A program made the position numbers and the translations under genes. Shown here in pieces: positions 34,810 to 45,639 of a stretch of DNA of 64,000 bases. Source of the stretch: Dryas octopetala (taxonomy: Eukaryota > Streptophyta > Magnoliopsida > Rosales > Rosaceae); the NCBI GenBank assembly GCA_963921425.1, contig OY992833.1, positions 6,297,228 through 6,361,227 of the forward strand, given 5' to 3'. Under the pieces are notes generated by a model, which worked only from the letters and a program-made list of their open reading frames with translations, ran no database searches and was not told the origin of the DNA. The number at the start of each line of letters is the position of its first letter. The stretch's first letter is position 1.

Positions 34810-35186
34810 AGGTTAGTGAAACGTTTGCTCGCAAAAAGCGAGGTGATCAGGCTCCTTCTCTTGAACATGCGAACGCTGCCCTTCTTGCCAAGGTCAAAGG
34901 TCAATCGGCTATTATTGCAGATCTCATGGCCCAACTAGCAGCTCACACAGCTCATTTTGTTGCCTTTGCCATCGTTCCTTATTCTAATGGGCTCCATACT
35001 GAGGATGGTGATCCACATGCTGACATTCCTGATCATTCCGATGACGCTCCAGAGATGGACCCCACCGATTCTCCAGTGCCAGCGAGCTCAGAAGCTTTTC
35101 AGCCTGTAGATGACTTTGAACTTGCCATGCAAGCCCGGTACAGAGATGATGCTGCTGCTGCTGCTGCTGCCGGTTCTCACTCTTAG
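34806..35186 (+). CDS. Second envelope-like frame, acidic with an Ala-rich tail
   Basis: 126 residues, MKVSETFARKKRGDQ..., with a short heptad-like stretch (HANAALLAKVKGQSAIIADL), an acidic proline-rich part and an Ala run encoded by gct repeats at 35147-35169. It is probably the C-terminal part of the upstream frame separated by a frameshift, since the two overlap by ATGA. It could instead be a true second cistron. Confidence 0.55.
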   Translation: MKVSETFARKKRGDQAPSLEHANAALLAKVKGQSAIIADLMAQLAAHTAHFVAFAIVPYSNGLHTEDGDPHADIPDHSDDAPEMDPTDSPVPASSEAFQPVDDFELAMQARYRDDAAAAAAAGSHS

Positions 35187-35542
35187 GGGGAGTTAGAATT
35201 TAGGGGGAGTTAGAATTTAGGGGGAATCAGACTTTTATGGAATTTACTCTTTCAGCATGTATTTTTCTCTTGCATATCTCTCCAACTTTCTGTGCTTTTG
35301 AACTGAACTTTCCTTTTATGTATGTCCTTTTGTCTTTCCATGACAAAAAGGGGGAGAATTTATTTGTTTAATCTACATTGCTTGCTGTGTTTAAATTGCA
35401 TTGGTTGCTGTACTATCATATTTTTGTGTTGTGCAAGTACTTCTTCTTGCAGGTACATTATAACACAGTGTTGGGCAGAGTGTTGAGAGTCTTGTGAGGT
35501 GAATGGGTTAATGTTTTGTCAAGGAAAGCCAAAGGGGGAGAT
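35186..35542 (+). other. 3' non-coding region with repeated purine tracts
   Basis: 'taggggga(g)ttagaattt' occurs three times at 35185-35230, 'aaaaaggggga' near 35345, and the LTR-proximal PPT 'aaagggggagat' at 35531-35542. Several PPT-like tracts upstream of the 3' LTR are a known SIRE-lineage feature. Confidence 0.85.
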
Positions 35543-37206
35543 TGTTAGTTTCTAGGATTTGTTATATTGGCTATTTTCCTTGTCAAAACAATTGTATTTA
35601 TTTTTAATTAATCACTCACAAGCTCTAGGCTAGATTAAGGACAAGTTCAGCTGTAATGAAGAAGTCAAGAATGAACAAAGACACAAGGTATACTGCACTT
35701 CATTCATTTCATGAAAATAACAGTTTTTTGTCTATTTGACTAGTCATTCACTGATCATAAAGAACAATGTTTTCACGTACAGTGGTTGATACTTAAGTCA
35801 CAGTCACTACAGTGGGGCCATTTCGGGTTTTACTTTTAAAGCCCATTTCATTGAAAGCCCAAGTTCTGTTTTTTACTAAACATGCATGTGCATTGCACAT
35901 GGCTTGGTTCCCCTACTGTATCAATCAGATCTGATTGTATCTTTGCCATTCACGCCACACACCTTCACACATCAGCACTATTCATCATCTTCCTCATTTC
36001 TGATTTTTGCAAAATAAAGCAAAATTCCTTTTTACAGCTCCTCATTCCTATCCTTAGTAATACTAGGATACCCCTTTAGGACAAAGAGAATATGCCCCTC
36101 ATTCGTCTCTTGTGGACAGCCATTGATTGGCTTCCACGTGGCTTGGGCAAACATGAAAGTTGCGTGGGTGTGTACGGGTATATGGCGCATTCTGTTCAGA
36201 TCTTTTCGTGGGTGTGCATGAGCATTTTGAGTGTGTATTTTTCGGGTTTCATGCCTGGGTCTTTTCGAGGTTAAGTGCTCATCTTTAACATTTTCAAAAT
36301 ATGGTCTTTTAATTCTTGAAAAATCAAAAAGGATTTTCTGAACTTGTTTTGTTTCATCTAAAATTCTAAATGGATTTGAGTGTTTAAATCTTCTTATATA
36401 TTCTTCAAACACATTCATTTTTAGATTTTAGTTGAAGGATTCAATATCAACCTTTTCTTGCCTCTAGCTTGAGAAGGTTAATCTTCTTTTTTTAAGAATC
36501 CTACATTTGCATATCATGTTCATGCATTGATGAATCTACTGGGCTTGGTGCGAATTGGTGCCATGGGTTGATGAGCTTGGAGTGGAGCTGCCTTCTTCAT
36601 GAATGACCAATTGCCTTGCTTATGGAAGTTGCACAAAGGGGTAAGAAAGCTGCCATTTAGTCTAGGACTTAGTGATTGAGCTTGTGTGCTGTGTGCTCCC
36701 TTTGTATTGAACTTCTTATTTAGTGGATTGCTTGGTCAGCTGGATAGACCCCCAGTTTTTACCCTTTGTGGTTTTTCTGGGTGAACATCTTGTGTGCATT
36801 TGTCTTCCCTGTTTGTGTTGTTATGCTTACTGACTCACTCAACTTTTAAACACAAATTTGTACTGTAGCTATATGCTTGAAATTGATATATGCCTTATAT
36901 AACTGTCTAGCTAATCACACACCACTGTAGTTGTGGATAACACTGGGATGCCTACTGTGATGGGTCCTCTGAGTGTATAGGATGTCACTTGATCCTTGGT
37001 GTGTTTGATTTGTGTTGTTTACAGAAGTGATTTTTGGTTTTTTAGAAGTCAATCTGGAGTTTCATATTTTCGTTACTAAACCGTCTGAGTTGTGTTTGTT
37101 TGACTAGTTCCTGAGTGATCACATAAACCAAAAATTGGGGTCCGATCACTGAACGTGAAATTAATCAAGTTTATTAAGTGAAGAGATCACCTAAATTAAA
37201 CTTTCA
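35543..37206 (+). repeat. 3' LTR of SIRE element C
   Basis: Same length as the 5' LTR (1,664 bp), about 99 percent identical. Followed by CACCT at 37207-37211. Confidence 0.94.
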
Positions 37207-39345
37207 CACCTTCTTAATATAATGTGATTGAGATAACTCAATTTCATTTGGTGTCTTTGTTATTTGGATGCCCAAAATAACATCTGCAACACTTAGATCT
37301 TTCATATCAAAGTTATTTGTAAGCATTTTCTTTGTAGATTTAATAACTTCTAAATTAGTTCCAAAGATGAGCATGTCATCCACATATAGACATACCATTA
37401 CACAGTCTTGCGTAGATTGCTTAAAATAAACACACTTGTCACATTCATTGATATAAAATCCATTTCTCATCATGACTCCATCAAATTTCTCGTGCCACTG
37501 TTTTGGTGCTTGTTTAAGACCATCAAGGGATCTAATAAGTTTACAAAATTTATTCTCTTGTCTTTTTGCCCGGAGCCCTTCCGGTTGCTCCATGTATATT
37601 TCCTCATTTAGCTCACCATTCAAAAACGCTGTTTTGACATCCATTTGATGGATTTCTAGGTTATATATGGCGGCTATAGCTATTAACATCCTTATTGATG
37701 TTATCTTAGTCACAGGTGAGTAAGTGTTAAAGAAGTCTAATCCCTCTTTTTGATGATACTCCTTAGCTACTAATATAGCTTTGTATTTGTCAATGGAACC
37801 ATCAGGTTTCATTTTTCGCTTGAAAGTCCATTTACACCCAATTGGTTTAATTCCTGGAGGAAGATCCACCAATTCCCAAGTGTGATTACTTAGAATGGAT
37901 TCTATTTCACCATCTATTGCTTCCTTCCAATAAGAAGCTTCAGGCGTAGACATTGCCTCAGTATACGTCTGAGGTTCACTTTCTAACATGTATGTTAGAA
38001 AATCAAGACCAAAGGTATTAGGGATTTTATCCCTCTTACTCCTTCTTGGTTCCTCATTAACATTAGTATTTTCTGAGTTAACTCATTGGCCATCATTCTT
38101 AGAAGACACCTCATGTGGTTTTTTAAGAGTTGAGTTGCCATGATCTTTCTTGTGTGGAAACACATCTTCAAAAAATATGGCATCTCGTGACTCAATTATT
38201 GAATTGACATGAATGTCATCTATTTCAGATTTGAAAACCAAAAATCTGAAAGCACTATTGTTCTCAGCATATCCAAGAAAATAGCAGTCCACTGTTTTTG
38301 GTCCAAGTCTGATTCTCTTAGGTGGTGGAATCAAAACTTTGGCCAAACACCCCCACACTTTGAGCTATTTATAGTTAGGTTGCCTACCTTTCCATACCTC
38401 GTATGGAATACTATCAGTTTTCTTATGGGAAACTCTGTTTAGAATGTAATTTGACATATATATATATTGCTTCCCCCCACAAGTTCTCTATTAGTCCAGA
38501 AGTTAAAAGCATGACATTAATCATGTCTTTTAAAGTCCTATTTTTCCTTTCAGCAACACCATTTGATTGTGGTGAGTATGGTGTTGTGTTTGGTGTATTA
38601 TACCAAATTCTGCACACACTTGTGCAAATGGGAATTCAAATTCACCACCTCTATCTAATCTAAGGATCTTGATCTTCTTGTTTAATTGATTCTCTATTTC
38701 AGCTTTGTACTTTACAAATTTTTTTATTGCTTCGTCTTTACTATTAAGTAAATATACATAACAATAGCGAGTATAATCATCAATAAACGTGATAAAATAT
38801 TTTTTTCCCTCCACGAGTAGGAGTTGATTTAAAATCACATAAATCGGTATGTATTAAGCCTAAAGGCTCAGTATATCTCCTTTCAACCGAATGAAAAGGT
38901 TGTTTTGCCAATTGTGCTTCTACACAAGTCTCAAGTCTCACACTTGTGAGATTTTTCTATTTCAAACTTAGGAATTAATCCTAAGTTAGCCAATTTCTTC
39001 ATCTTTTTGAAGTTAACATGACCTAATCTATCATGCCATAAAAATGGTGACTCAATCAAGTAAGAAGAAGATTCAACTGTATTATTAATAATAGCTTTGC
39101 CAATAACGACTACATTTGCCTTAAACAGGCCATCACACATGTATCCTTTTCCTACATACACACCACCTTTAGTCAATACAAACTTATCAGACTCAAAGAC
39201 CATTCTAAATCCCTTTTTGTTTAGTACAGATCCAGAAATTAAATTTTTCCTAATGTCTGGTACATGGAGTACATCATTTAGAGTGACGTCTTTGCCAGAT
39301 GTGAATTTGAGAATGACTTTCCCTTGTCCTTCAACCAATGAGTAG
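37207..39345 (-). pseudogene. pol of copia B, N-terminal part: protease/integrase/RT
   Basis: Minus strand, 5' to 3'. GAG-pre-integrase (WHDRLGHVNFKKMKKLANLG) at 38931-39338. Integrase core ([45 protein letters not shown]) at 38423-38838, across frame changes. RT at 37204-37989, open, with [30 protein letters not shown] and CLYVDDMLIFG. Frameshifts occur near 38840, 38590 and 38080. The RT is interrupted at 37207 by the SIRE insertion. Confidence 0.88.
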
Positions 39346-40330
39346 GAAGAATTTCACATATAGAGTTTTTCTTTATGAGTCACTTTTCCATAGGTAGCCA
39401 ACATATTCTTGTCAGCACAAATGTGTCGAGTAGCCCCAGTGTCTATCCACCATTCCTTTGTGTTGCTGACAGTATTCACTTCTGACACAACTGCAGATAA
39501 GTGCATATTCTCCATGTCGGATGTAATGTTCTCAGTAACATTTGCTTGAGGGGCCTTATCATTTTTCCGATGTCGGCAATCTTTTGCAAAATGACCTTTC
39601 TTTCCACAAACATAGCACTCTCCCTTGAACTTTTATTTCCATTGATGTTGAGACCTTTGTTTGAGGGATTTTCTTTCCTCTTGCGGGAATTCTTGTGGTT
39701 CTGCTTGGAGTTTTCCACCATATGTGCTTTATCTTCAAAACCACTGCGCTTGTCGGTTCCTATGTTGTCTTCCTCAATCTTTAGTTTCACAACCAGATCC
39801 TCCAGACTCATCTCCTTGCGTTTGTGCTTGAGATAGTGCTTGAAATCTTTCCATGATAGTGGCAATTTACCAATAATAGTAGCAACTTGGAAAGATTCAC
39901 TTATTTCATGACCGTCTACGAGTATATCATAAATGATTATTTGAAGCTCTTGGATTTGATTCAGCACAGACTTGGAATCAATCATTTTGTACTCCATAAA
40001 TTCACCAACTAAAAACTTCTTGAGACCGGCGTCTTCAGTTTTGTACTTCTTTTCCAGAGCCTCCCACAGCAGTTTAGCAATCTTTATTAGACTGTAACCC
40101 TTATACAGCACTTCTTCCAGAGAATTCAAAATGTAATTTCAGCACAGAAAATATGAGTGTTTCCAAGCGTCAATTGCTAGGAATATCTCCTTGTTCTTTT
40201 CTTGAGTTTGTCCCACCACAGGTGTAGGAACATCTTCAGTGAGAAATTTGGCCAATCCAATTGTGGTCAGATAGAATAGCATCTTGCTCTGCTATGTCTT
40301 GAAATCAATCCCTTTGAATTTCTTAGGTCG
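39346..40330 (-). pseudogene. gag of copia B
   Basis: Read on the minus strand: start region near 40330 (VVTPQDRPKKFKGIDFKT), an early stop near 40295, then an open stretch 39476-40129. That stretch carries the Tnt1-like capsid (LWEALEKKYKTEDAGLKKFL, IQELQIIIYDILVDG, LPLSWKDFKHYLKHKRKEMS, LKIEEDN). The zinc knuckle (CYVCGKKGHFAKDC-like, near 39580-39625) is frameshifted. Protease sequence follows near 39420-39460. Confidence 0.85.
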
Positions 40331-40415
40331 ATCTTGAGGAGTGACAACTTTGGTCACATTAGCCACAAGTTTGATAAAAATTCTGTCAATTTTGACACAC
40401 CACACAAAAACCAAC

Positions 40416-40431
40416 GAAATATTGTCTTAAG
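40416..40431 (-). other. Putative self-complementary primer-binding position of copia B
   Basis: In element sense the internal region starts AT, then CTTAAGACAATATTTC. The exact 16-nt reverse complement (GAAATATTGTCTTAAG in element sense) occurs in the adjacent 5' LTR at 40549-40564. The 3' LTR has it with one mismatch (near 24048-24064). No TGGTATCAGAGC is present. The pairing is seen in the sequence; a role in priming is inference. Confidence 0.55.
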
Positions 40432-40433
40432 AT

Positions 40434-41067
40434 TGTTGGATACAATTGTGTGGACTCAAATAATTTCAGAATTGTAATAAAGATATATAAAATAAATTTG
40501 TTCAAAATAAATCAATGGAAATTAATTTAGGCTTGCCGATGCAATTTCCTTAAGACAATATTTCTACCCCTGCTTTGGTGCACACAGTATGGGTAGAACT
40601 CTCCCAAGATACAACATTCTTTAGCTTTGTTAATCTGCACTGAAAATAACAAAGTCCTAGCGAACTGAAAATAAAAGAACTTCTTCAATACACAGAGAGA
40701 GAGGGAGAGAGAGAGAGAGAGAGAGAGCAAGTATGTTTTATGTTTTTCTGAAAGATTGGAATTGATCAAATTGGTCAGATTTGATTCCAATTTATAGGCA
40801 AGGCTAGTGTCTGTTCGCACCAGATACACTCTATTGAAATGTAGTGTTTGTTTGAATAGACACAATTTTCTGATAGGTGATGTTTGTTTGAATAGACACC
40901 ATCTTCTGATGGGTGGTGTCTATTTGAAAGAACAGACACATCCTTTCAATTTAAACCTTTGTCTAAAAGTCATACTCCTTTGAAAATGTGCAACAATTTA
41001 ACACATACCCAAAAAACATATATCAATTATGCAATTTCTCATTCATCTGAAAACTAGTTTTCCAACA
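40434..41067 (-). repeat. 5' LTR of copia B
   Basis: 634 bp, plus-strand ends TGTTGG and CCAACA. TATA box (element sense CCTATAAATTGG) at 40787-40798. U3 repeats at about 40804-40942. GA microsatellite at 40692-40727. Followed by CTTTC at 41068-41072. Confidence 0.9.
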
Positions 41068-41615
41068 CTTTCTCTATATCATTAATTAGTTTTATGTAAG
41101 TTGAATAAGTCACTACAATACTACATCATTATCAATGATCAATTAGTGAAGAGAGCCACTCCTTAACCCAAAATAGTAATAAACAAAAAGCAAAACAAAC
41201 CCAGAACATGCTAAATACATGTTTTCTAAACGCAGCCAAAGGTTTCATTAGTCTTTGCAACCTGGCCTACAATTAATGCCATAAATTAACATTGTGCATC
41301 AAACTTCAGTAGGTGAAAAAAAAAAATTAATTGCAAAATTACAGGAACTTCACAATGCAGAGGATCAATATTAATCGTAGACAAGAACAAAACACAATCA
41401 GCCAAAGAATTGACCAAAATGAACAATCGAAAGCAAAAGTGTTTATACACGCTTTTACTATGCAGAGTAAGCTATGAAACAAGGTATTGAAGGTTGTTTT
41501 TCTTTGAAAAGAAGCCTTTTTCTTTTGTCTGAAAGATTTTTGGCACTTATTCATATTGCAAGCAAATGATGTGATGTGATGAGATTATAAATGCAGAAGC
41601 AAATAGTTGGAACCA
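41068..41615. other. Unassigned interval
   Basis: No coding sequence or element ends recognised between copia B and the next LTR. Confidence 0.5.
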
Positions 41616-42052
41616 TGTTGGGCTCAATCACTAGCTAGCACCATAGCTTGACTGTGTGTTAGTCATGGGCCAAGGTCTTGCGTGTTCAATGGGAACAGAT
41701 AGAGTCAACAATAATACGAGCTAGGGGCGAAGCTAAGTCTTAGTTTGTATTGGATTAATCTTAATTAAGGCTTGGGCTGTTTAATCATAAGTCCTAAGTA
41801 ACTAGGGATTTCTTGATGAGCAAGAAACCTAGTATAGGACTTATGTGTGTATATATGTATATATATATATATGATATGTACGTCTTGGTCCCTTCTCTGG
41901 CTGTATAACTACAACGCACAAACAAAAGGGTTATCCCCATTGTAGCACTGCAGTACAGAATAGAGGAGAAGATTTTGGAGAAGGGTCATGGCTTCCAAGT
42001 TTTCACATGTCAGTACCTTAGATATGGTTATGGATCCTAGCAAGTTCTAACA
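41616..42052 (+). repeat. 5' LTR of truncated copia E
   Basis: Starts TGTTGGGCTC and ends gttctaaca, two bases before a tRNA-iMet PBS. Contains a TA-rich core (tatatatgtatatatatata near 41850). No matching 3' LTR in the window. Confidence 0.8.
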
Positions 42053-42054
42053 TG

Positions 42055-42066
42055 TGGTATCAGAGC
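42055..42066 (+). other. Primer-binding site of copia E
   Basis: TGGTATCAGAGC, the tRNA-iMet complement. 42067-42700 is a non-coding leader containing TA-rich repeats. Confidence 0.85.
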
Positions 42067-42717
42067 AGGTCATAATCAATCTAAAGTCAATTTGACAAAC
42101 TCTAAAATCTGAAAACTAGAAACCATGCATGTGTTCTAGGATTTTTTGGTTTGTTCTTGTCGCATAGGGTTCTGTGGATATGCTTAATGTTGTTTTTGTG
42201 ATAGCAGCACTTTATATGCTATATATATAGACATATATATATATATATGCAAGTTGCGTGAATGCTATTGGGCTTTAAAATTTGAGTTGTATGCTTATGT
42301 TGAATATAAACAGATGACATGTATTAAACTCAGAAAAACCATATTTAGGTGAAATAAGAAGGTGTTGGGACATGAATTCAGCCACATAGGTGTTTCTTGT
42401 CTTCATATATCTTTTTATTTCATGGAATTTTGGAGTCCAATCTTCATAGTAGGGACACGGCATGGGCAAGCAATTTGTCCATAGATGTTTGCTTGGTTAT
42501 GTTGTGTTCTTATTATAGCACATCATAACTCATAGTTGTCATACATTGTCTTAATTTTATCTTGTCCATAAATGTTAAATTAAGATGGTATTTGTATGTT
42601 AATTATGTGTTAGTTTTGTGGGATTTTAATCATATATATTCTACCCATAGGTATTTTATATGATTGTTTTTGGGGATATTTTTATTAATCTTGTTGCATA
42701 TCCATTGTTTGCCTCAG

Positions 42718-43850
42718 TATGTTAGTAATTCAAACCTAGGACACATTCGAACCCTTGATGGAACCAATTTTAAGGAGTGGAAGCGTGAGTTAGGCATAGT
42801 CCTAGGATTGATGGAAATCGACATGGCTCTCAAGGAGCCTAGACCCGAAGCTGAAAAGGAATGGGAATGCAAAGAAAAGAAGGCATAAGAAACCTGGGAT
42901 CGAAGCAACAAGATGGCTATGCTTGTCATTGAGAAAACCATAGATGAATCTGTCTATGGCACCATTCCAGAGCAAAAGAATGGGAATGCAAAGTTGTTCT
43001 TGGATGCGATCACCGCCAAGTACACATTACCAAATAAAGCTTAGGTTTCCAAGTTAATGTCTGTTCTTAATAACACTAAGTTCGATGGAAAAAATGGTGT
43101 GATAGAACATGTCATGAAACTAACTCACACTACTGAAAAACTAACGAGGTTAAAAGTTTCCATCGATGATCAGTCAGTGGCGTTTGCAATTATGAGTTCG
43201 CTTCCGGAATCATATGGGTAGTTGATTGTTTCTTACAACACTTAGAAGGAAAACTGAAACATGGATGAACTTTTACATCAGTGTGCTCAAGAGGCATAAC
43301 GACAAAAGAATTTGGCCAGCAACAAGCCTGTTGTCATGGCTAATTATGTGGGTAGAAATTCAAACAAGAAGAAGTTTGGAAAATTTGGAGGCAAAGGTTC
43401 TAAGTCTGGAAAGGATGAGAATCAAAAGGCTTCTAGCAATCTGAGTGTTCAGCCTAAGGAGTTTAAGTATAAGTGCTATTGTTTCAAGGAAACTGGACAC
43501 ATGAAAATGGACTGTCCAGTTTTGAAAGCTAAGAAGAACAAAGGTAAAGTGCAATTAAGGAGTTTTTGTGTGTTTTAAGTCAAACTTTCTAGAAATTCCT
43601 GCTAATATTTGGTTGCTTGACACAGGTTCTTCTATTCATGTCACAAATTGTCTATAGGACCTAGAAAGTGTGAGGAAGCCAAAGGATGATAAGAAGTCGA
43701 TATTTATGGGGAATGGAGAGAATGTAGCTGTTGAAGCCATTGGAGTAGTTAGGCTTAAGTTATTTTTTGGAGATTATTTGGATTTGGTAGATGTAGCTTA
43801 TGTACCTTCTATGAGAAGGAAATTAATTTCAATTTCTGTTTTGGGATTAT
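42718..43850 (+). pseudogene. gag and start of protease of copia E, truncated by a DNA transposon
   Basis: Homology is to the Tnt1-type gag: LDGTNFKEWKRELGIVLGLM, then (with stops near 42888, 43045, 43220, 43245 and 43300) KLMSVLNNTKFDGKNG, SLPESYG and a degenerate zinc knuckle CYCFKETGHMKMDC near 43472-43515. In that knuckle the second cysteine is misplaced. The protease region continues as VAYVPSMRRKLISISVLG to 43850, where sequence switches to a hAT-type end. The rest of pol is not found on the other side. Confidence 0.85.
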
Positions 43851-45570
43851 CAAACTATGAAATCCCACCCGAAAGTTTCGCCCAAATTTCGTGAATTTCG
43901 GCGAAATTGACGAAATCTTAATGAATTTTTGTTGATTGTGTGTTTAAATTTCGGGACCTCAACAAAACGAAAAATTTCGCCGAAATTTTCAAAATTTCGC
44001 CGAAATTTTCAAAATTTCACTCCTTGGTTTTGGCAGATCGAGGGAGAAAGAGAAGGATTGGGTATTGGGAGGAGCTGAGGCCATGGAGAGAGGAAGAGAG
44101 GAGGGGCTAGGTTTTCGGCGGCAGGGGGCCAGATGAGGGAGAAAGAAGGGTGGGCTAGTCACTGGTGGTCGGCGTCGGTGAGCTGGGCTGGTGGTCAGCG
44201 CCGGCGAGAGAGAAAAATAGAGGAATAAGAGAGAGAGGTGATAGCAGAATTGAGATGTTGAAGATGAAGCTGATGAAGAACAAAATGAAAACAGAGAAGT
44301 CGAGAGAAAACATAAAAAGAAAGGAAAAGTGTTTAATCTATTTTATCACACAGTGTTCTGTACTTCGTAACAAATAAAGAAAAGGAAATTGCTTATCTTA
44401 TATAAACAAGTTGACAGAAAACTCATGGTAGGCCCCACAAGTGTTGTGCATGTAGGCCAATTTTTTAGATGTTCCAATTCATCACGCCATCAAATGGATC
44501 TTCATATGTTTTTATATTTTGTTTAATTTAATTTTTTCTGAAACTTCCCAATTCAGTGTTAAGTTATGTACACATACACAATTACAAGTATATCCTTACC
44601 TTAATAACTAAGCTAACATAAAATGGCATATCAAAATAGAAATTATGCTATGAATCTGTCTTCCACAGAAGAATAAATCCGAGAGTTATTTTGGAGATGT
44701 AACGATTCATATATCAAATTACCTATGAATAGAGATTTGTAATATATTAATTAGTACAAAAAACGTTGTATTTAGTATTTTCTTAATTTTCTTAATTAAT
44801 ATAAGCCTACTGTTATAAAACGAATTGAACCACTACAAGTAACTTGTAATTTTTTTTATTTTTTTACATTTTGTCATGTACTTTGTTTTCTAATAAAATA
44901 TATTGACATGATTCGATGTGGACAGAATCACAAATTAATTATGAACAAAAGTAGAGTATGATGATTTTAGATTTATTCTTGTATGGAATACAGATAGAGT
45001 ATGGACAAGTTATACAAATTATAATTTAGAGTATGCGCAAATTATACAAATTGTAGAGTATGGACAAATTATGTATGTCTTTGCAAATTATACAATTAGT
45101 CCATGAACAATTAAACATCATTTGTTATTAATTATGTTTGTTTTTGCAAATTACACAAATTATAGAGTATGAACAAATTATGCAAATTATACCCTCTTAA
45201 TATTAATGTAATAAAAATTATACAAATTCTTCAATTAGTCCATTAACAATTAAACAATTATACAATTGAGGTATTTGTTCAATAAAATTTATGTAATTAT
45301 TAATTAGTAAAGCATTTTTTTAACAGTATTTGCCTCCAGCGCGCATAATATTCATCACATATCACATAAAACCTACCATATAATTTGGTTTCTTCAATGT
45401 TTTTTATCAATGTAGAAGATAATATGTTAAATAAACATATGATAAAGTTTCATTCAAAATTTCCGTATTTTGATAGTAATTTCCGTCGTTTCCGTCTAAT
45501 TTTTGTCGAAATTTAAAAATCTTCGAAATTTCCGTCGAAATTTCCTCAAAATCCGAAATTTTATTCTTTG
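43851..45570. mobile_element. Non-autonomous hAT-type transposon, copy 2 (no target duplication)
   Basis: Left end CAAACTATGAAATC. The right end in reverse complement is CAAAGAATAAAATTTCGGAT. The 250-bp right end aligns closely with 12430-12680. GAAATTTC/CGAAATT words crowd both ends. The flanking octamers (gggattat, tgcactac) do not match, so a deletion or recombination has removed one flank. The interior has a purine-rich block (44035-44300) and an AT-rich block with repeated 'agagtatggacaaattat' (44940-45190). No transposase. Confidence 0.75.
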
Positions 45571-45639
45571 TGCACTACTACCTAAAAACTAATTAAAGTT
45601 GACCATCCTCTTCAAAATATTTGTAAGTTTCACATACAA

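Larger units (their letters stand above)
25890..37206 (+). mobile_element. SIRE/Maximus-type copia C, young, with envelope-like region
   Basis: 11,317 bp with two 1,664-bp LTRs that differ at roughly 17 positions by eye (about 1 percent), so the insertion is recent. Order: LTR, tRNA-iMet-like PBS, gag-pol (27628-32683), a 1.3-kb non-coding spacer, envelope-like frames (33964-35186), repeated purine tracts, LTR. Long LTRs, extra 3' frames and multiple PPT-like repeats identify the SIRE/Maximus lineage. Three stops and a 4-bp insertion break gag-pol, so it needs help in trans. Confidence 0.93.
23911..41067 (-). mobile_element. Ty1/copia retrotransposon B (Tork/Tnt1-like), minus strand, split by a SIRE element
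   Basis: LTRs at 23911-24562 (3') and 40434-41067 (5' in element sense), ending TGTTGG...CCAACA, with CTTTC duplications. Without the 11.3-kb insert at 25890-37206 (plus 5-bp TSD) the element is about 5.8 kb. The gag motifs (WKDFKHYLKHKRKEMSLEDL) and pol are of the Tnt1/Tork type. All reading frames are broken. A polypurine tract (on the minus strand catgtgagggat) sits at 24563-24574. The usual tRNA-iMet PBS is absent. Confidence 0.9.
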
